Source of the DNA: Sclerodactyla briareus
Taxonomy: Eukaryota; Echinodermata; Holothuroidea; Dendrochirotida; Sclerodactylidae
DNA length: 64,000 nt
NCBI GenBank assembly: GCA_026419785.1
Contig: JAODTK010004610.1
Coordinates: 106,500 to 170,499 of the forward strand
Direction of reading: 5' to 3'
Positions 11,102 to 24,510 of this stretch are shown here, one piece after another. The position numbers and the translations under genes were made by a program. The first letter of the stretch is position 1. Each line of letters opens with the position of its first letter. Below the pieces are notes generated by a model that did not search any database, was not told where the DNA came from, and saw only the letters and a program-made list of their open reading frames with translations.

Positions 11102-12754
11102 CAAGAGCGCTGTTCACACTTGCCGATGATCGATAAGATACGATACGATCATTTAATCGGATGGGATGTTCACACTTGTGCCATAAAAATTGTACCGATA
11201 ATTTTTCGGACGTTTCCGGCGGCCCTTTACATAACGGAGACGTGATGGATTTTAGTTGAGAAAAGCAGCAGGTTTTGCTTTTCCCCCCTTGTCGCTACAA
11301 GGTCGGTGGGAATAGCCTGCGGTCGAACATAATTCGAAGCTTGTTCTTTCTCAGTACTTGTAGGCGGCGCGAAATAGTGTTTATCCACTCATTTGAAGCA
11401 AACAACAACAGTTAAAACCTTTTCTCTAGTCATGGTGACATCACAACACAGCACACACCGCAAATAGGCCCGGGCACCTGATTAACCGTTTCCTAGACAA
11501 GACTGAACATTGCATACATAAATTTCCTCATGATTCATTCTGCACAAACACGCAACCTCCGCTGAGCAGGTGACAGGGCTGAGCCTGCCCCTTCCACCCT
11601 CTTCGAGGTACCACCCGCGCAGTGCGCCAACCATCATATACTGTCCGCCCACGTGGACAGCCCGACCCAAGGTGTCTCGGGAAACAAACCGCGGTGGAAG
11701 GGATCGTCCACTGGGAGGCGCGCCATATACCCCCAAGGAAGCGCAATTGACGATCACGAATCAGGCAGCTGACCTCACCATTCCCGCACTACCCTTCCGT
11801 TGACACCTAGTTTAATTAGCATCGGTATCCAAGAATATACGGCGAAGTGATGTTGCCAAGAAAGCATTCAGTCAGTGATTCCATTCAGCAGTCAATGAGT
11901 GAATTGTAGCTTGGGTACTCTGCCCCGAACAAGCATGTAAAAATCATACCTAGTTCCACCTTGTGTGACCTACTATTTTCCTCACTACACTTTCAAGACG
12001 TTATATCGAACATTTTATCTTATTATTATCCCCCCCCCACACAGCTTATCTCCGTTGCCTTCTTTGTTCCTTTTCCCGCTTGTTTCTTTACATGAAGGTT
12101 AGGATGAAGTTCTCGTCAAGACGTCAGGCTGGGGATCGAGACCCCCTGGAAACACCCTCCTACCCTGCCCTTCTCGAACAGCCACAGCACCGCCTCCACC
12201 GGCCACTCACTACCAACCACATATTTCCTGCTTTTGCATGTCACATGATAATTGGTGGACGCCGACGCAACACGACCCTCCCCTTTACCACACTGGTCAC
12301 GCTACTATTGTTAATAGGGAGGGCATCATGGATTCGAACTAAAATAATTGTTGCGTAGTGGTCCCATTGCTTGGCGGCAAAATAGGGCCCGAGAGCTCAA
12401 TCAGAAGCCAATGTCTCCCCCGGATACATCACTACCCCTTACATTCATCAAAACCCCTGCGTTTTATTACTAAAACCCACTTTCACGCCAAACTCCCCCG
12501 ATAGCCTGTTTGAGTCCATACTTTTCGCAGAATTGCGCAAGGTGATCACTGCATTGCGCTTGTAATTGGGTCGCATCGAAACAAGTTATCGTCGATAAAA
12601 GTTGAGATATTTTCAACTCGACGTCCGATAAAAAAAATGTATCGTATCGTATCGCACAGGTTGTGGAACAACTCTATGAAAATAACACTTTTTACCTCGA
12701 CCGTCTCAGATAAAATCGTATCGTACGGTATCGTATCGCACAAGTGTGAAAAGC
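11102..12754 (+). mobile_element. GATAC-family DNA transposon, copy 4 (most contiguous)
   Basis: Starts acaagagcgctgttcacact and ends gtatcgcacaagtgtgaaaa. Each end carries several gatacgatac / tttatcgga modules; the ~1 kb interior is non-coding and colinear with copies 1-3. The right end matches the left end of copy 3 reverse-complemented, while the left end starts at an inner module, so the terminus differs between copies. TTA precedes the left end but no clear TSD is seen on the right. Confidence 0.7.
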
Positions 12755-15700
12755 CATTCATGCGAACTGAATGAAATGGATCGTTGTCTGTTCATGTAAG
12801 CCGAGAATCCAAGTACCTTTCCTATCAGATGTAGACAGGTCGACTTCTATACTAATATATAGGGGAGTCCTTTTGAGCCGTCTCCGCTCCGTCTCCCATG
12901 AGGGGGAAAAGGCCCCTTGGAGTCTATATTCTGAAAAGTGAAGAGTCGGTTCCAGGAATGTTAAGGTGGGTTCTCTTTCAAGTTCCTGCAGGTAGTACCA
13001 GTACCTGAGTTATGTTTGGAGGGTGGTTAGGTTTAGTCAAAATGTGGCCCAGTTTTGGCGATTCTTGACGTTTGCAAAACCATAGCTAAGTGCGAATCAT
13101 TATGATATGAGGACGTCAACTTCTTTTCACGCACATGATCGTCGTTTTTCATTTGGCAATTATAGGAGTCAAGTGAGATATTACCATTGCGTGGAATCTG
13201 TATCGAATTGCAATGTTGTTTTAGGGTGAAGCCAAACAGATTGGTGTATAACGGCGGTACTGTTATGGATATGGCTATGAACCGGGGAAGATTAAACATG
13301 GTCGAAAAGGGATCCTTCTGTGATGAGTGGGGTCAATGATTGTTGGCGCGCGTAATGTAGACACGATACTACGCGAATTCAAGGCGCGACTGCTTGGGGT
13401 GTTCGGGGTGTCGGGACACCCAAACTCTGCATGAGCGCTCCCATATCTCGGCCGCTGTCTTCCATATTATGCTCAATACAAGCTGCTCAATTATTGACAA
13501 GATGCGGTACACAAGTTACAATGTTGTCGAGTTGAGCGTTCGTAACCGCAACAGCGTATTTTCAAATACGTGTACGTGTTGACTAGTCTGCTAGTTACAG
13601 TGAGTTTGGTAGCTAACCCTAACGAAGTATCGTCATGTGTGTTATAGCATGTCCTCCATGCTTCATTGTGGTTTAAAGGCGCATTATTATCTAGCAAAAC
13701 AAGGTGAATAATGGACGACCGCCGACAACATGACGTCACGGACAGAAATTCGTTCGTGGTATATCGGGACGATTATCATTGACATATCATGTGGCGGTAC
13801 CGCGGGCAGGGTAGATAATTTTGTATAGTCAGTTTGCCTTTCACCTTTACTTACTGTTGCTGGGTGCCATGGCAGCAATCGCTATGGTAACAATGTGGGT
13901 GGTATAGGAAACTATTCGTGGGAGAGATACCTGATAGTGGAGTACCGTATACCATGGTGCGGGTCGGGCCAGTAATGAGGTACACTTTGAAAAGGTATCT
14001 GTAGTGTGCGGGTGTGTGTGTTGTGATGAGAGTGGGCGTGGGCGCCTTTTGCGTGTAGTCAGAATTTGTTTTTGTTGTTTCCCACAAATATTTTTAGTTG
14101 GAAGGGGCCGAACATTTGTGAAATCACAAATGCTCTGAAACAAATAGTAACAAAAACACATGTTATCCTCCAAATTAGGCAAGTAGTACTGATGGTGAAT
14201 TGTGGGGAGGGGGGGGGGGCATTTTAGGGGAATTTCCATTTCACAAGTTGTTCATTAATTTTCAAGAGAGCATATTTGCTGATTTTAGAACAAGGCATCA
14301 GTTTGCCTGATTTCCTGAACATTTTTATATGAATATGAACTTTCCGGAGAAAAACTGGTGCCTGTCAGACATACTTTATTTTTTCCACTGTTTGCTTGGT
14401 GGGTCGTTGCATTCATCATCTGGTTAGGAGGCCCTCAGCCTCAGTAACATACATTCTATACATCTTGGTAAGTTGGAGAGGATTCCCTGGTATAAAGGAC
14501 AACAAGCGGGGGGGGGGGCGGGGGGGGGTGTTCCCGAGGCGGGAAGGGGATCATCTCATGTATCTCGATACATGAAGCTCATCGGTCTCATTGGCCAACA
14601 GCCATACAGTTTTGGTCAGGATATTTCTCCATTTCCACAGGTTTGTTACGTTCTTGACTCCCTCCATTTTTTTTCAAACCACCTCGCCAGGGATACGTGG
14701 AAGCGAGGGGGGATGGTGGGTGGCAATCACAAGTATGTCTAAGCAATTACTGCGTAATACGCCATTCCCTATTAATCATCCCCGACAGTATCAGAGAGTC
14801 CCAGCGTGCCTGTCCCCGACCCCGCTGGGCCGCCCTTGCAACAATGTAAACAAAGACCCATGCGTTTCCAAAGCAGTTGCATGGACGGCTGATTATTATG
14901 TCTATAATGCACTTCGTGACAGGACGCGTTTGTAAACAGGGTTAGGAAGTACATGTGTCACATTTTAATTTGACTCTGTATCACGTGCCGTCGTCACTGG
15001 GGAGGATTTGCAATTGCTGATTCTGCTTTATATTGGCGAAATATAGGACGGCTGGGGACATTCAGTTTCGGGGCTTGGCTTCCACAAGTAAACTATAGAA
15101 ACAACCAAAGTCACGTCATAGCACATGACCCATTGTATTATAATGTCATCATGTGTTTATTTCAATTTAGGAATCAACCCTTGGCAAACAGGATGAATTC
15201 AAAGCCCTGAAAGCGAGTTGCACTGAAAGAGGTTAGACTATACGTGCCTTGTCAACAATGGGCGGCGATACGGGGGGCCGGGGGGATGACATGCCCCCAA
15301 TATTTTTGAAGGGGGGGGGGACATAATATCAATATCCCCCCCCCCAATATGTTGCGGAATGGTGCAAAAAAATCCTATAATCATATGTACAGAACGGCCC
15401 ATTAAAACAAAAGTCAACTATATTTCTTATAGATTGTATAAAATTTTTATGTTGTGAGAAGGCCGCGAAATGCAACGACGAAACGCGCTCTGTATCCTAT
15501 CCTTCCGTTACATGTATAATACAGTAGGCCCACGTGTATAATAACTTCGTCAGATTCTGGCAAAATGATTTTGTCCAGTGTCATCTTCAAGTGTGGTGAC
15601 AAATATAGGTAGCCACGAGGAGAATGTGGGTTCAGGACTTGATTCATTGTTGCACCCGGCCGGGCCCCACCCCATCACACAAAATGCCGGAATCAATTGC

Positions 15701-16065
15701 CAATTTATTAACACTAGTAAAGAGTTTAGTCTACTTCTTATCCTTATGGTTCAGATATTTGCTTGGCCAGCCTGACGCATGGGCCCACGCAAACAGGTGC
15801 GGGGACGGGGGGGGGACATGTCCCCCCCAACATTTCAAAAGTGGGGGTATATCATATCGTTTGTCCACCCCCCCCACTTTTCCGGACCGATATAAAAAAA
15901 TAGCAAATGCCCGATTTTGTATCACTCTAACTTATACTATTTCTGTCAACCAAAAACAATAATCGCGTGGAAAATTGTCTCTTAAGTCCACTAATTCCAG
16001 GTGCAAACCCCAGGCCGAAGATCTGGACCCGACTAGGCTGATGAAAGGAAGCTTACCCAGGTTGC
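12755..16065. other. intergenic; two poly-G/poly-C dispersed repeats
   Basis: No exon recognised. 15255-15400 and 15774-15930 share the layout G-run, 'acatg(t)ccccccc', 'aatatttt/aacatttcaaaa', G-run, 'atatca', C-run, and so are copies of one dispersed family (another relic at 940-1115). ORFs up to 130 codons near 13850-14240 overlap on one strand and look random. Further G-runs at 14206-14218 and 14509-14528. Confidence 0.4.
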
Positions 16066-16810
16066 ATACCGAATTCTGATTTTAAATAGAATAGCAAAAA
16101 GTGCATAACTTTTCAGCTGTTTCGCGGCAGTGGCGTGGTCTTCAGGCGCTGTAGGCCGAAGATGCCGATGTTTTGTAATGCTTCGATCATTTAGTTCACT
16201 CGATTAATTTCAGGAGCCTTGGGGGCAGACTGCCCCCCCCCCCCCGGATTTTTCTGAGATGAAAAATTCGGGCGAATATTCGTGGAAAAATTGGGAAGGG
16301 AAAAGCAAAGTAAAAAAATGCCTGAATTTTTTTGTAGACTTTTTCGATTAAAAGCCCGGGAAACATGCAAAAAAAAAAGTTTCCGATGACTAACTTGTAA
16401 AATTCGGGTACAAATTTCGGCTCCCAAATTGGAGAGTGAGAGTGGTCCCGTACGCCTTATGGCTTTTCCCAATCGATCCAAACAAGAAGACCGGTCGGTT
16501 AGACCCCTGGATCTCACGCAAACAAACCAGAATATAAAAGGTAATAAAATCCATGTGTGTGATACTCGGTAAATCACTTAGTATGCACAATGCAACTTTT
16601 TTTGTCTGTCTCTTACTCAATTCACTATATTGAAGATGGGTGCTATGGGCCTGGCAAGTGCCGGTTTCGTCGATCTGGAGGGTATGAAATTTGAAATTTC
16701 TGCACGCTCCGCGCCCCTAGGGTGGAGCGCCGTGAGATGTGAGATGGTCATTTTGCATGATGCGTCCCCCCAACTTTTCGAAACGCTCCAACGCCCTGGC
16801 CTGGACGTGT
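16066..16810 (+). repeat. dispersed repeat family B, copy 1
   Basis: Colinear with 55905-56620. Shared blocks in order: 'agtgcataactttt', 'taatgcttcg', 'ggggcagactgcccccc', 'tctgagat', 'attcgtgg', 'ttcgggtacaaattt', 'gtggtcccgtac', 'tactcaattcac', 'cgtcgatctggagggta', then a C-run followed by 'acttttc' and 'ccgacgcccctg'. The two copies are diverged by many small indels. No coding capacity or TIR seen; the long minus-strand ORFs inside it are accidental. Confidence 0.75.
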
Positions 16811-17149
16811 TGTTTTTAATTGAAGAGAAGCTGAAAAACAGCAGGGTGGGGATCCGTTGTCATTAGTATGGGGGTCTACGTGATTGACGTATGGAACTAT
16901 ACAGGCGCGGAGAGAGGGCGACGCAAAAATTATGAGACATGAGAAATTCGGACGAAAAATTTGAGCGGAAAACAAATCTGAAAAATGACCAAATTGTCTG
17001 CTGACTGGCCTCAATCCTTTTATTACAAAGACAGAAAAATGCACCCCATTACATGACAGTGAGGTTCAAGCAAAACTTTTCAATCTGCGGGCAGCCAGTG
17101 GCAGCCTCCAACCCCAATTGGCCGTGTCCTCGGTGAAATATCTCTAAGA
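16811..17149. other. spacer between family B copy and tandem array
   Basis: Includes 'gagaaattcggacgaaaaat' at about 16940, resembling the inner part of family B, so probably further repeat debris. No gene. Confidence 0.35.
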
Positions 17150-18090
17150 CATGGACATGGTAGGAATGGAGACCACGATGAGAAATGTAAGGATTAACAT
17201 CGATCAGTTGTCGGAAAATTTGTGTCAATTTCAGTGTACCTTGATGCAAAAGTCGCGGGAAGTGTCGCTGTCCCTGCAAATCTGGGCGGGGGGGGGGGTC
17301 TGGAAGCCTATTTTCTTGTACGGTACGCATCACTGATGTTGGCGCGAATTGTAATGAATAAAACGTAGATCAGTTCTTCAAGAGTGTTTCTTGAGATATA
17401 CATTCGAGAAATTTATTGTCATTTTGGGGATGATGTTACTGCCATAGACACGGGAAGTACGTTCCGGCAATATGGGGAAATCGTAAGGCTCTAAATTTCC
17501 TTGTACCGATACGAGAACACTGATGATGGCCCAAATTGGAGGAATAAACATCGATTAGTTCATTCAAGAACGTGTCTTGAAATACAAATTTCTGAAAATT
17601 ATTCGCCCAATTTTAGGGCGTTGCTCACTGCCATACAGCGCGGGAATTGCGTTTCCTGCAATCTGGGGTCTGTACAACGAAAATTGCCCTCGTACTTACG
17701 CGGCCACTGATGCTGGCGGTATAGCCCGAATTGTAAGGAATACACACGACAGTTCTTCAACTGTTCAAGAACGTTCTAGAAATCTAAATTCTGAAATTGA
17801 TTTGCCAATTTTAGGGGTGCTTACGGCCATACGGTCTGGGAAATGCCGTTCCTGCAATCGGGGGGTCTGTAAAACAAGTTTTTTTTCTTGTACCCTACGC
17901 GTTCAACACGACGGTGGCCGAATTGTACGGCAATAAACGATTTCTTGAAAAAAAAAATCGGGAATTTATTGGACAATTTTAGAGATTATTGGTGCCTTAT
18001 GCCATACACCCAAAAGTTGCCGTTTCCTGCAACTGGGGAGTCTGTAAACAAAAAAATCCTTGTACGCTACGCGCCAATCTATGGTGGCAC
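17150..18090. repeat. tandem array, ~180-bp unit, about five diverged copies
   Basis: Each unit carries in order 'gaattgtaaggaata', 'gatcagttcttcaag', 'aagaacgt', 'ttctgaaa', 'ccaattttaggg', 'gccatac', 'gggaattgcgtttcctgcaa', 'tctggggtctgta' and 'cttgtac'. Unit starts are near 17158, 17331, 17519, 17706 and 17905. The array ends at 18060-18130 in 'tacgctacgcgccaa' / 'ctccgcttaggtggtgc', a module related to the 3' end of family B copy 2 and to 60815-60880 (minus). Confidence 0.7.
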
Positions 18091-18135
18091 TCCGCTTAGG
18101 TGGTGCTACCCTTCAGATCCCCCCCAATATTAACA

Positions 18136-18904
18136 AAGATCGCCGCCCCTGTCTTGTCAATACGAGAGCTAGGCCAAAAACGGGTAATGGTTGTCCGTAT
18201 TCACATAGAACGAGAACGCAACCTATGCGTCGTGAGTCCTTGCCTTTTTTCCCCGACATCTTCCCCTTACTCAGTTATATCAACCCCTGCAAGCTGTGTG
18301 TTGCCAACTCAAACCCAAAATTGACACAAAACGATCCAATCACCTGCAATATTACTAACCGCAAGGATGCTTGTTTTTCTTTTTTATTGCTCTTGCGTTT
18401 GACCAAGGTCAAAAAGTCATGAGGGCATGAAGCTAAATACTGAAAATAAACCTGGTAAGTAAGTGATCTTGAAGAGAGAAGGTGAAGTACGATTCATAAA
18501 CAGTGAGGGCCAACGTTTTCCATCCAGTGTGGGAAGTACCTGCGACCGTAACACTGAGTCGGGAGACTGGCAGCAAGGCTAAATGATGAGGATCACTTTA
18601 GCGAATTTCATCATAAGTAATGGTATGGCCAAAGAAGATGATTAATGAAGTGGCAGTTCTTTGAATCGCGCCAGGAGAACCAACATCATCAACATCATCA
18701 ACGATTGTAAAAAAAGAAAAAAAAAAAAAGCAAGCCAAAAGGCTAGGTGATTTCTTGACTGTTTCGGTCAACTCATAGCAGGACCACACGGACAAATGGG
18801 AGATAGTTACCAGCTCATTATGGGCAACATAACGTCGGGACACCCCATTTCTTATCCTTACCAACCAACCTAATGGTTCCTGTACTCTTAAGCTACACAC
18901 TAAA
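18136..18904. other. intergenic, no feature seen
   Basis: AT-rich; an A-run at 18718-18729 and a short 'catcatcaa' repeat at 18685-18701. No exon or repeat family recognised. Confidence 0.4.
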
Positions 18905-19660
18905 TTTCAAGGTTTTAAAACTTTGAACTCTGGGTAACCCTAGATGCCCTCCGACCTGACCCCAAAAACCAATAGGGTTCATGTACTCATCATGGGGAAT
19001 ACACAAAACAAGTATGAGCCTATAATTCACCCGCCTTTACAAAAACAATGGCGTTCATGTACTAACCATAAGAAAGATACAACACCTAATTTCAACTGAT
19101 CAGACCACCCGTTTGGACTTATCGTGTTTACAAGGTTTCAGACTTTTGACCTCTCAGAGACCTCGACCTGACCCCAAAACACTAGGGTTGCATTGTACTC
19201 ATCATGGGGAACACACATACCAAGTATAAGCTTCATCCATCCGGGTGGGGGTCGAGTTATCGTGGGTACAAGCCAAAATTGGCCAAAACATCGACTTTTC
19301 ACCAAATTTTCTATTTTGACACAAAATTCACCCCCAACCTATACCAAAAACAATAGGGTTCCTGTGCTCCCCATAAGAAAGCTATACAGCATATTTCAAC
19401 TTGATCAGGACCAACCATTCTGGACTTATCGTGTTTACAAGGTTTTAGGACTTTGACTCTGGTGACCTCAGAGACCCTCTAACTGACCCAAAAACAAAAG
19501 AGTTTCTATGTACCCATCATGAGGAAACCACAGATACCAAGTTGAGCCTGACCTACTAAGACCTGATAAAGTTATCGTGTTTACCAGCTGGTGCGTCACA
19601 CAAACAAACACACACACACACACACGACGTGACTGCAAGATTCCTTTGACTTCGTCTAGG
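18905..19660 (+). repeat. composite dispersed repeat family A, copy 1, with (CA)n tail
   Basis: Two alternating modules. Module X has 'gaccccaaaa', 'agggttcatgtactcatcat' and 'accaagtatgagc'. Module Y has 'caatagggttcctgt', 'ccataagaaag', 'catatttcaacttgatcag', 'ggacttatcgtgtttacaag' and 'tctggtgacctcaga'. The order is X-Y-X-Y-X, then (CA)n at 19605-19624 followed by 'gacgtgactgcaagattcct'. The same tail follows copy 2 at 22484. Confidence 0.75.
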
Positions 19661-21740
19661 AATAAAAAATATCCTTTTTGGGGGTTATGTGTGGGGAAAG
19701 AGAGTGCATTCTGCAACAGGCCTATAATATTGTCAATTGCATCCCTCCACTACCAGGCCTGGACAAGGTGAGTCAATGTAGGTACATCAGCGTCCAATAG
19801 CATGTGACTGAGGTGTAAGTCATTGCCGTCCAATCGTTTCAATTTATACGGCAGAGTAGTCTGTGGTCTTCAAAAGTGACTGTGGGTGATTGTATCAATT
19901 TTCATTATTTTTTAGGCACAAAAGGGGACAGAGGGGTGACATATTTTGTTTAACCAACCCAAGCGCAATGACTCACTTGTCTGGGGGTACAAGGGGTGGG
20001 TCATGCAATGACAATGTGCATAACTGTTAAAATACTTGATCAATAAGCCATTTTACCAGTCATCAAATGTCTTATTGTCATTTTTAGGGTCAAACTTGTC
20101 ACAAGGGCTTTCAAATCACATATTCTCTCCTTACATGGTGGGGTGGGAATGTCTCCTCTATATGGCCACCCCATGCAGCACCTCGCATAACAAATGTATC
20201 TGGCTGCATGATAATAATACAAATAGATAATAGAAACAGACAGGTCTGTGCAACTTTTAGTGTTATATATATACATATAAATATATATAGCCCGTGTTGA
20301 GACATTTCTGAATTATGTGGGCCTAGTTAATGTGGATCCAAGTATGACTTTCTGGCATTGTTTAAAAGTGTATTATCCCGGAAACCCTTTCACAATTAGT
20401 CACATTGTGTGACTGTTAACACCAGATAGAGAGACACTGGGGAAGAAGACAGATTATTTATAGCACAACCCCTGCCCATTATGCCTGCGGTACAGGGTAA
20501 TGCCCTCACTTTTTGCTCAAAAGCAAAAAAATGCCCAAAAAATTTGTCACGGTGCACTTCCCCACTTTCAGAAAGCTTCCTGACCCTGCTTTCTTCTTCC
20601 TCCCCTCACACTACCCTCTTAATGCTTCTACACACACCACAGGTAATTTCTTCATCAGGGCTTGTCTATGAATCACAGGTATACCCAATAGTCAGTCCTG
20701 ACTGTCAAGTAATTTACATCCTGGAAGTGTGCTTTTTAATTCCCAATAGGGAAGTGTTAACTTTAAATGTAAACTATCAGATAATCAGGAGACTGAGTGA
20801 GTGCACACAGAGAATTTAATTGGATTAACCACTCTCATTCTCTGAGCATTACCAGTGCCCCCAGGTACCATTTCCACACTGAATGTCTGGACAGGCAGTC
20901 ACAAGTTGATTGTGTGTTTACTCACACACACAACTTGAGAATTAAATCCTTTTGAGGTTGGGAATGTTGACCACCACAGAAAAAAAGAACTAAAGGCTTA
21001 TTATGTATACACACACAATGCAGGCCGTGGTTGAAGAGGGCTATGGCTGGGCCACATAGGTGTTGTAATTGAATTCAGCAGGACTGTTCCTGGTGTGCCT
21101 TTCTGCTGTAATAACCAGTTATAATAAATGGAAATTTGAAGATCATATCCACCGTCTTCAAGTAATGTGAAGCAACAAACTTGCATTCCCCCCTCTAAAT
21201 ATATATAACACCTATAGGAAAAATTAACCAGTTTGTCCCCCCCCCCTCTCCCACCCTACCATCGATATCCATGGTTACTATCCCATTTTGTACCTTCCCT
21301 GAGACAATGCCACTGGGATTAAACTGTAGAATAGAACACTAAACGAGAGGACGTATACGCAAGACGAGGCGTTTCTGCCTCGCCTTGCAATAGGATTGTC
21401 AATAATGCAGTGATGCAGGCTTCAAATAGGGCTACATTTTTCTTTGTCATAAGCTGCCCATGAAACCTGTAGGGGGGGGGTTGCAAGCAGACCAAAATAC
21501 AACCACCACCCCATAGCACCCCACTACTGATTAAGGAGGTACATATATGCAAGATTTGTACTGTCTTCACTGGAGGAAATAATTTGAGATGCTGGTCCAA
21601 TACTCAAACATCTCAGGATAACAATAAACTGACAATTGAAAAATTTGGACTGTCTTCACTGGGGACATATTTGTTTGTTTTGGCTATTGCTTGTGTTCCT
21701 CTGTACAACAATGGATCGTTGGCAGAGATATAGGATTGTC
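19661..21740. other. intergenic, no gene recognised
   Basis: Contains a TA-rich run (20262-20290) and C/G-runs near 21237 and 21473. ORFs up to 112 codons (for example 20481-20819 +) show no domain or conserved motif. The 13-mer ctgtcttcactgg occurs at about 21569 and 21649. Confidence 0.4.
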
Positions 21741-22555
21741 CTAGTGTGACCTGGAATGACCTTAACCCTGTACCAAAAACAATAGGGTAATCTTCATCCT
21801 GTGTACATACAATCACACATACTAATTTGAACTTACTAAATCTTGCATTCATTAGATATCATGCTGACGCGCAATGTCAAATGCCAAATTTATCCACATT
21901 GCGTGTTTAAAGCTGTCTTGACCTTCCACATTCATTGAGATAGCTTGTGATAAAGAGTATCTTAAGTATGGTAGTGTCATTGGACTTTTTTGTTTGTTTT
22001 AACAGACGCTATCCGGCCAACACAAAAAAACATCCAAATTCAACCAGGTTCCAAAGGTCAAATGAGGTTAAAAGGTCACAAATTCAAATGAGGGTCCTAA
22101 GTGGTCCACCAGATTATTTCACCCAGACGAACGAAAGTTTCAATTACGACAGTCCTCCAAAATGTTTCGGTGCCGAGATTATGACGATTTCCGATGGTGA
22201 CCTTGAATTACCTTTACCTGACACCAAAACCATAGGGTTCATCCTCACCATACATGCTCCCACATATACCCACTTTGAACTTGATAGATACACTCGCGTT
22301 CGTTAGATATCGTTCTGACAAGCTTTTGAACTTTGCCCTCTCGTGACCATAAATGACATCTGACGGGCACCTCGAAACAATACGTGTCATCCTCCCCATA
22401 TGTGCAACCCACATACCTAATTTGAATTTGATACCAGTTTGCGTACGTTAGATATCGTTTGCTGACAAGGGTGTCACACACACAGAGACACACACACACA
22501 CATACGCCACGGTGCAAGACTGCATAGATTCCTGCTGCTGCGGCAAGGAATCAAA
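21741..22555 (+). repeat. composite dispersed repeat family A, copy 2, with (CA)n tail
   Basis: More diverged than copy 1. Has 'accaaaaacaatagggt', 'caaatgaggttaaaaggtca', repeated 'gttagatatcgtt', and the 'accaaaaccatagggttcat' module. It ends in an interrupted (CA)n at 22478-22502 followed by 'acggtgcaagactgcataga' and 'ctgcggcaaggaa', the same end as copy 1. Confidence 0.65.
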
Positions 22556-24510
22556 AACAGATTCATTCCTATTATCGGGTATAACTACATGCAGACTCAG
22601 CATCCGTACCGTCAGGGTCACCTGGTCACTGACAAATAACGAGCATTTAGTACCATATCATATGCCAACTACGTCACTTTCACCTTCAGCTGCACATTTG
22701 GAATAGTGTATGACATTCCGTTAAACAGAAGAAAATCGTGAACGACCCCGTTCGTCATTCTCGACGGCTGTGTATTAGCTTCTGTACCGTGTATACGCTA
22801 TATAGAGATTAGGATTCTATCCTTATTTTTGGGGAATCTCGGAATATCCGGAACGACGGGCAGACCTTCATCGCAAGAGCGCGAATTCGCGTAAGTACAG
22901 GTGTGTAAATATAAACTGAAGCCGCGTTGTCGATCCGCATGAGATGACGATTAGACAGTTATGTGAAGACATACAGTTATAGCGTGACTAATACGATGAT
23001 TGCATGTGGGAAAAAAAAACAAAAGATTTTTTTGAGCTTGACAAACTATAGGCCTACTGAGGGATTTACTCGTGTATCGCGTTCAAGGACTCGGTGGTTG
23101 GGCTCTTCATTGAGCTGAGAACTACTGTTGGTAGACTGTTTCCGGATAAATAACAACAAAAACAGGACATGTCCGTCATGATTGTGAAGCCTCGTACCCC
23201 CTTACTTCAGGGAAATTAGAGTAACTTTCCCTGCTTATTTCGGAGATGCTATACTTCGGAATTTGAGTAGCAACTTCCTTTTCAGGAGTGTGATTCGGAA
23301 TGCTATAGCACAAGCATTTTGCAGTTTTGCTGGCTTTCGGGCGATATACTTTCAGAGTCTCGCCGAATGAAATCAGGAGGAGTTGTTTGATCAGATTTCA
23401 ATCAAATCCAATTAATTACCCCAATTTCCCACTTCCATTGAGCTATCTGTGAGTCTGAGAGATTTTTTCACATTATTACCTAGCAGGCAACACTAGTTTT
23501 CATTCTTAACTGTCAGCAGGTCCATGTAAGCAGAACCTTTTGTCCAGGGGAGATGATTTCTCTGTTCACCACATACATCACCTCTATGTTGGGTTTTTAG
23601 TCTGCAATGGTTTGTTCCCAATGGTGTCATTGTCAGGGTTTACCATAATTGTTAATAATTTCTAGCAGCAAGAGGAGAGATGTTTTTTCAGTGGTGACTG
23701 GGGAGGTATAGAAGTGCATGTTGGGGATGAACAAAAGGTTTCTTAATCAGTTTAACTGATCCTACACCTACGGCATATTTGTCCGCAGCTACCAAGACGT
23801 TTACGATTGGCGCTTGTTACTTGACCGATCATATATATCATCACAGGTAATTCAAGGTCACTCATTGGCCAAAAGATGTTATACCACTCTTGTGACGTGG
23901 CTTCGCCTCGTTAAGATTCTAAGGCATGGTGTACGTACATGCATCCTAACGGAGATAACTATCTCAAGAGTTCGCATGCATCAAAAGCCACGCAAGGCCA
24001 CCAAGGGAAAACCAAATTGTTGCTTATGCAACACTTATCAGTTTAACCTTCAAGACAGGGTGTACCTTATGAAGGAAGTTTTATATTTTCTCCCACATAG
24101 TCATGTCATTCAAGGTCATACATCTCAAGGCTGTGAGGACAAGTATTACAGAAGTGTGATATGATATCGTTACGGATATTACAAGGAATCACTACACATC
24201 TTTGTGTGTGTTTTTTCTATCCCCCCCCCCCCCCCCCCCATCATCTTTTGTCGATATCCTATTCGGAAATGCACAATACTGACATAACATCAAACTTCTC
24301 GCTCTGGCTGAACAAACAATTTCCACGAACGTATAGGGAAATGAACGTTTCTCGGAAACTGCGATGTTGTGGTATTATGTCAGTGGTGTGGTATGTCTAC
24401 TTTAGTGCAAGTGCACTTGAATGAGTCATGTTCGACGGTCATGTAGATAACGCCGACGCTGTGGTGGGTACATTGGCTACTAGTACAGTACATGTACTTC
24501 GTAGTGTGGA
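22556..24510. other. intergenic, no gene recognised
   Basis: No splice-supported exon. An 18-base C-run lies at 24222-24239. The 116-codon ORF at 23814-24164 (+) has no recognisable domain. Confidence 0.4.

Noticed and set aside
20481..20819. 112-aa + ORF
   Set aside because: No domain, no splice context, AT-rich non-coding composition.
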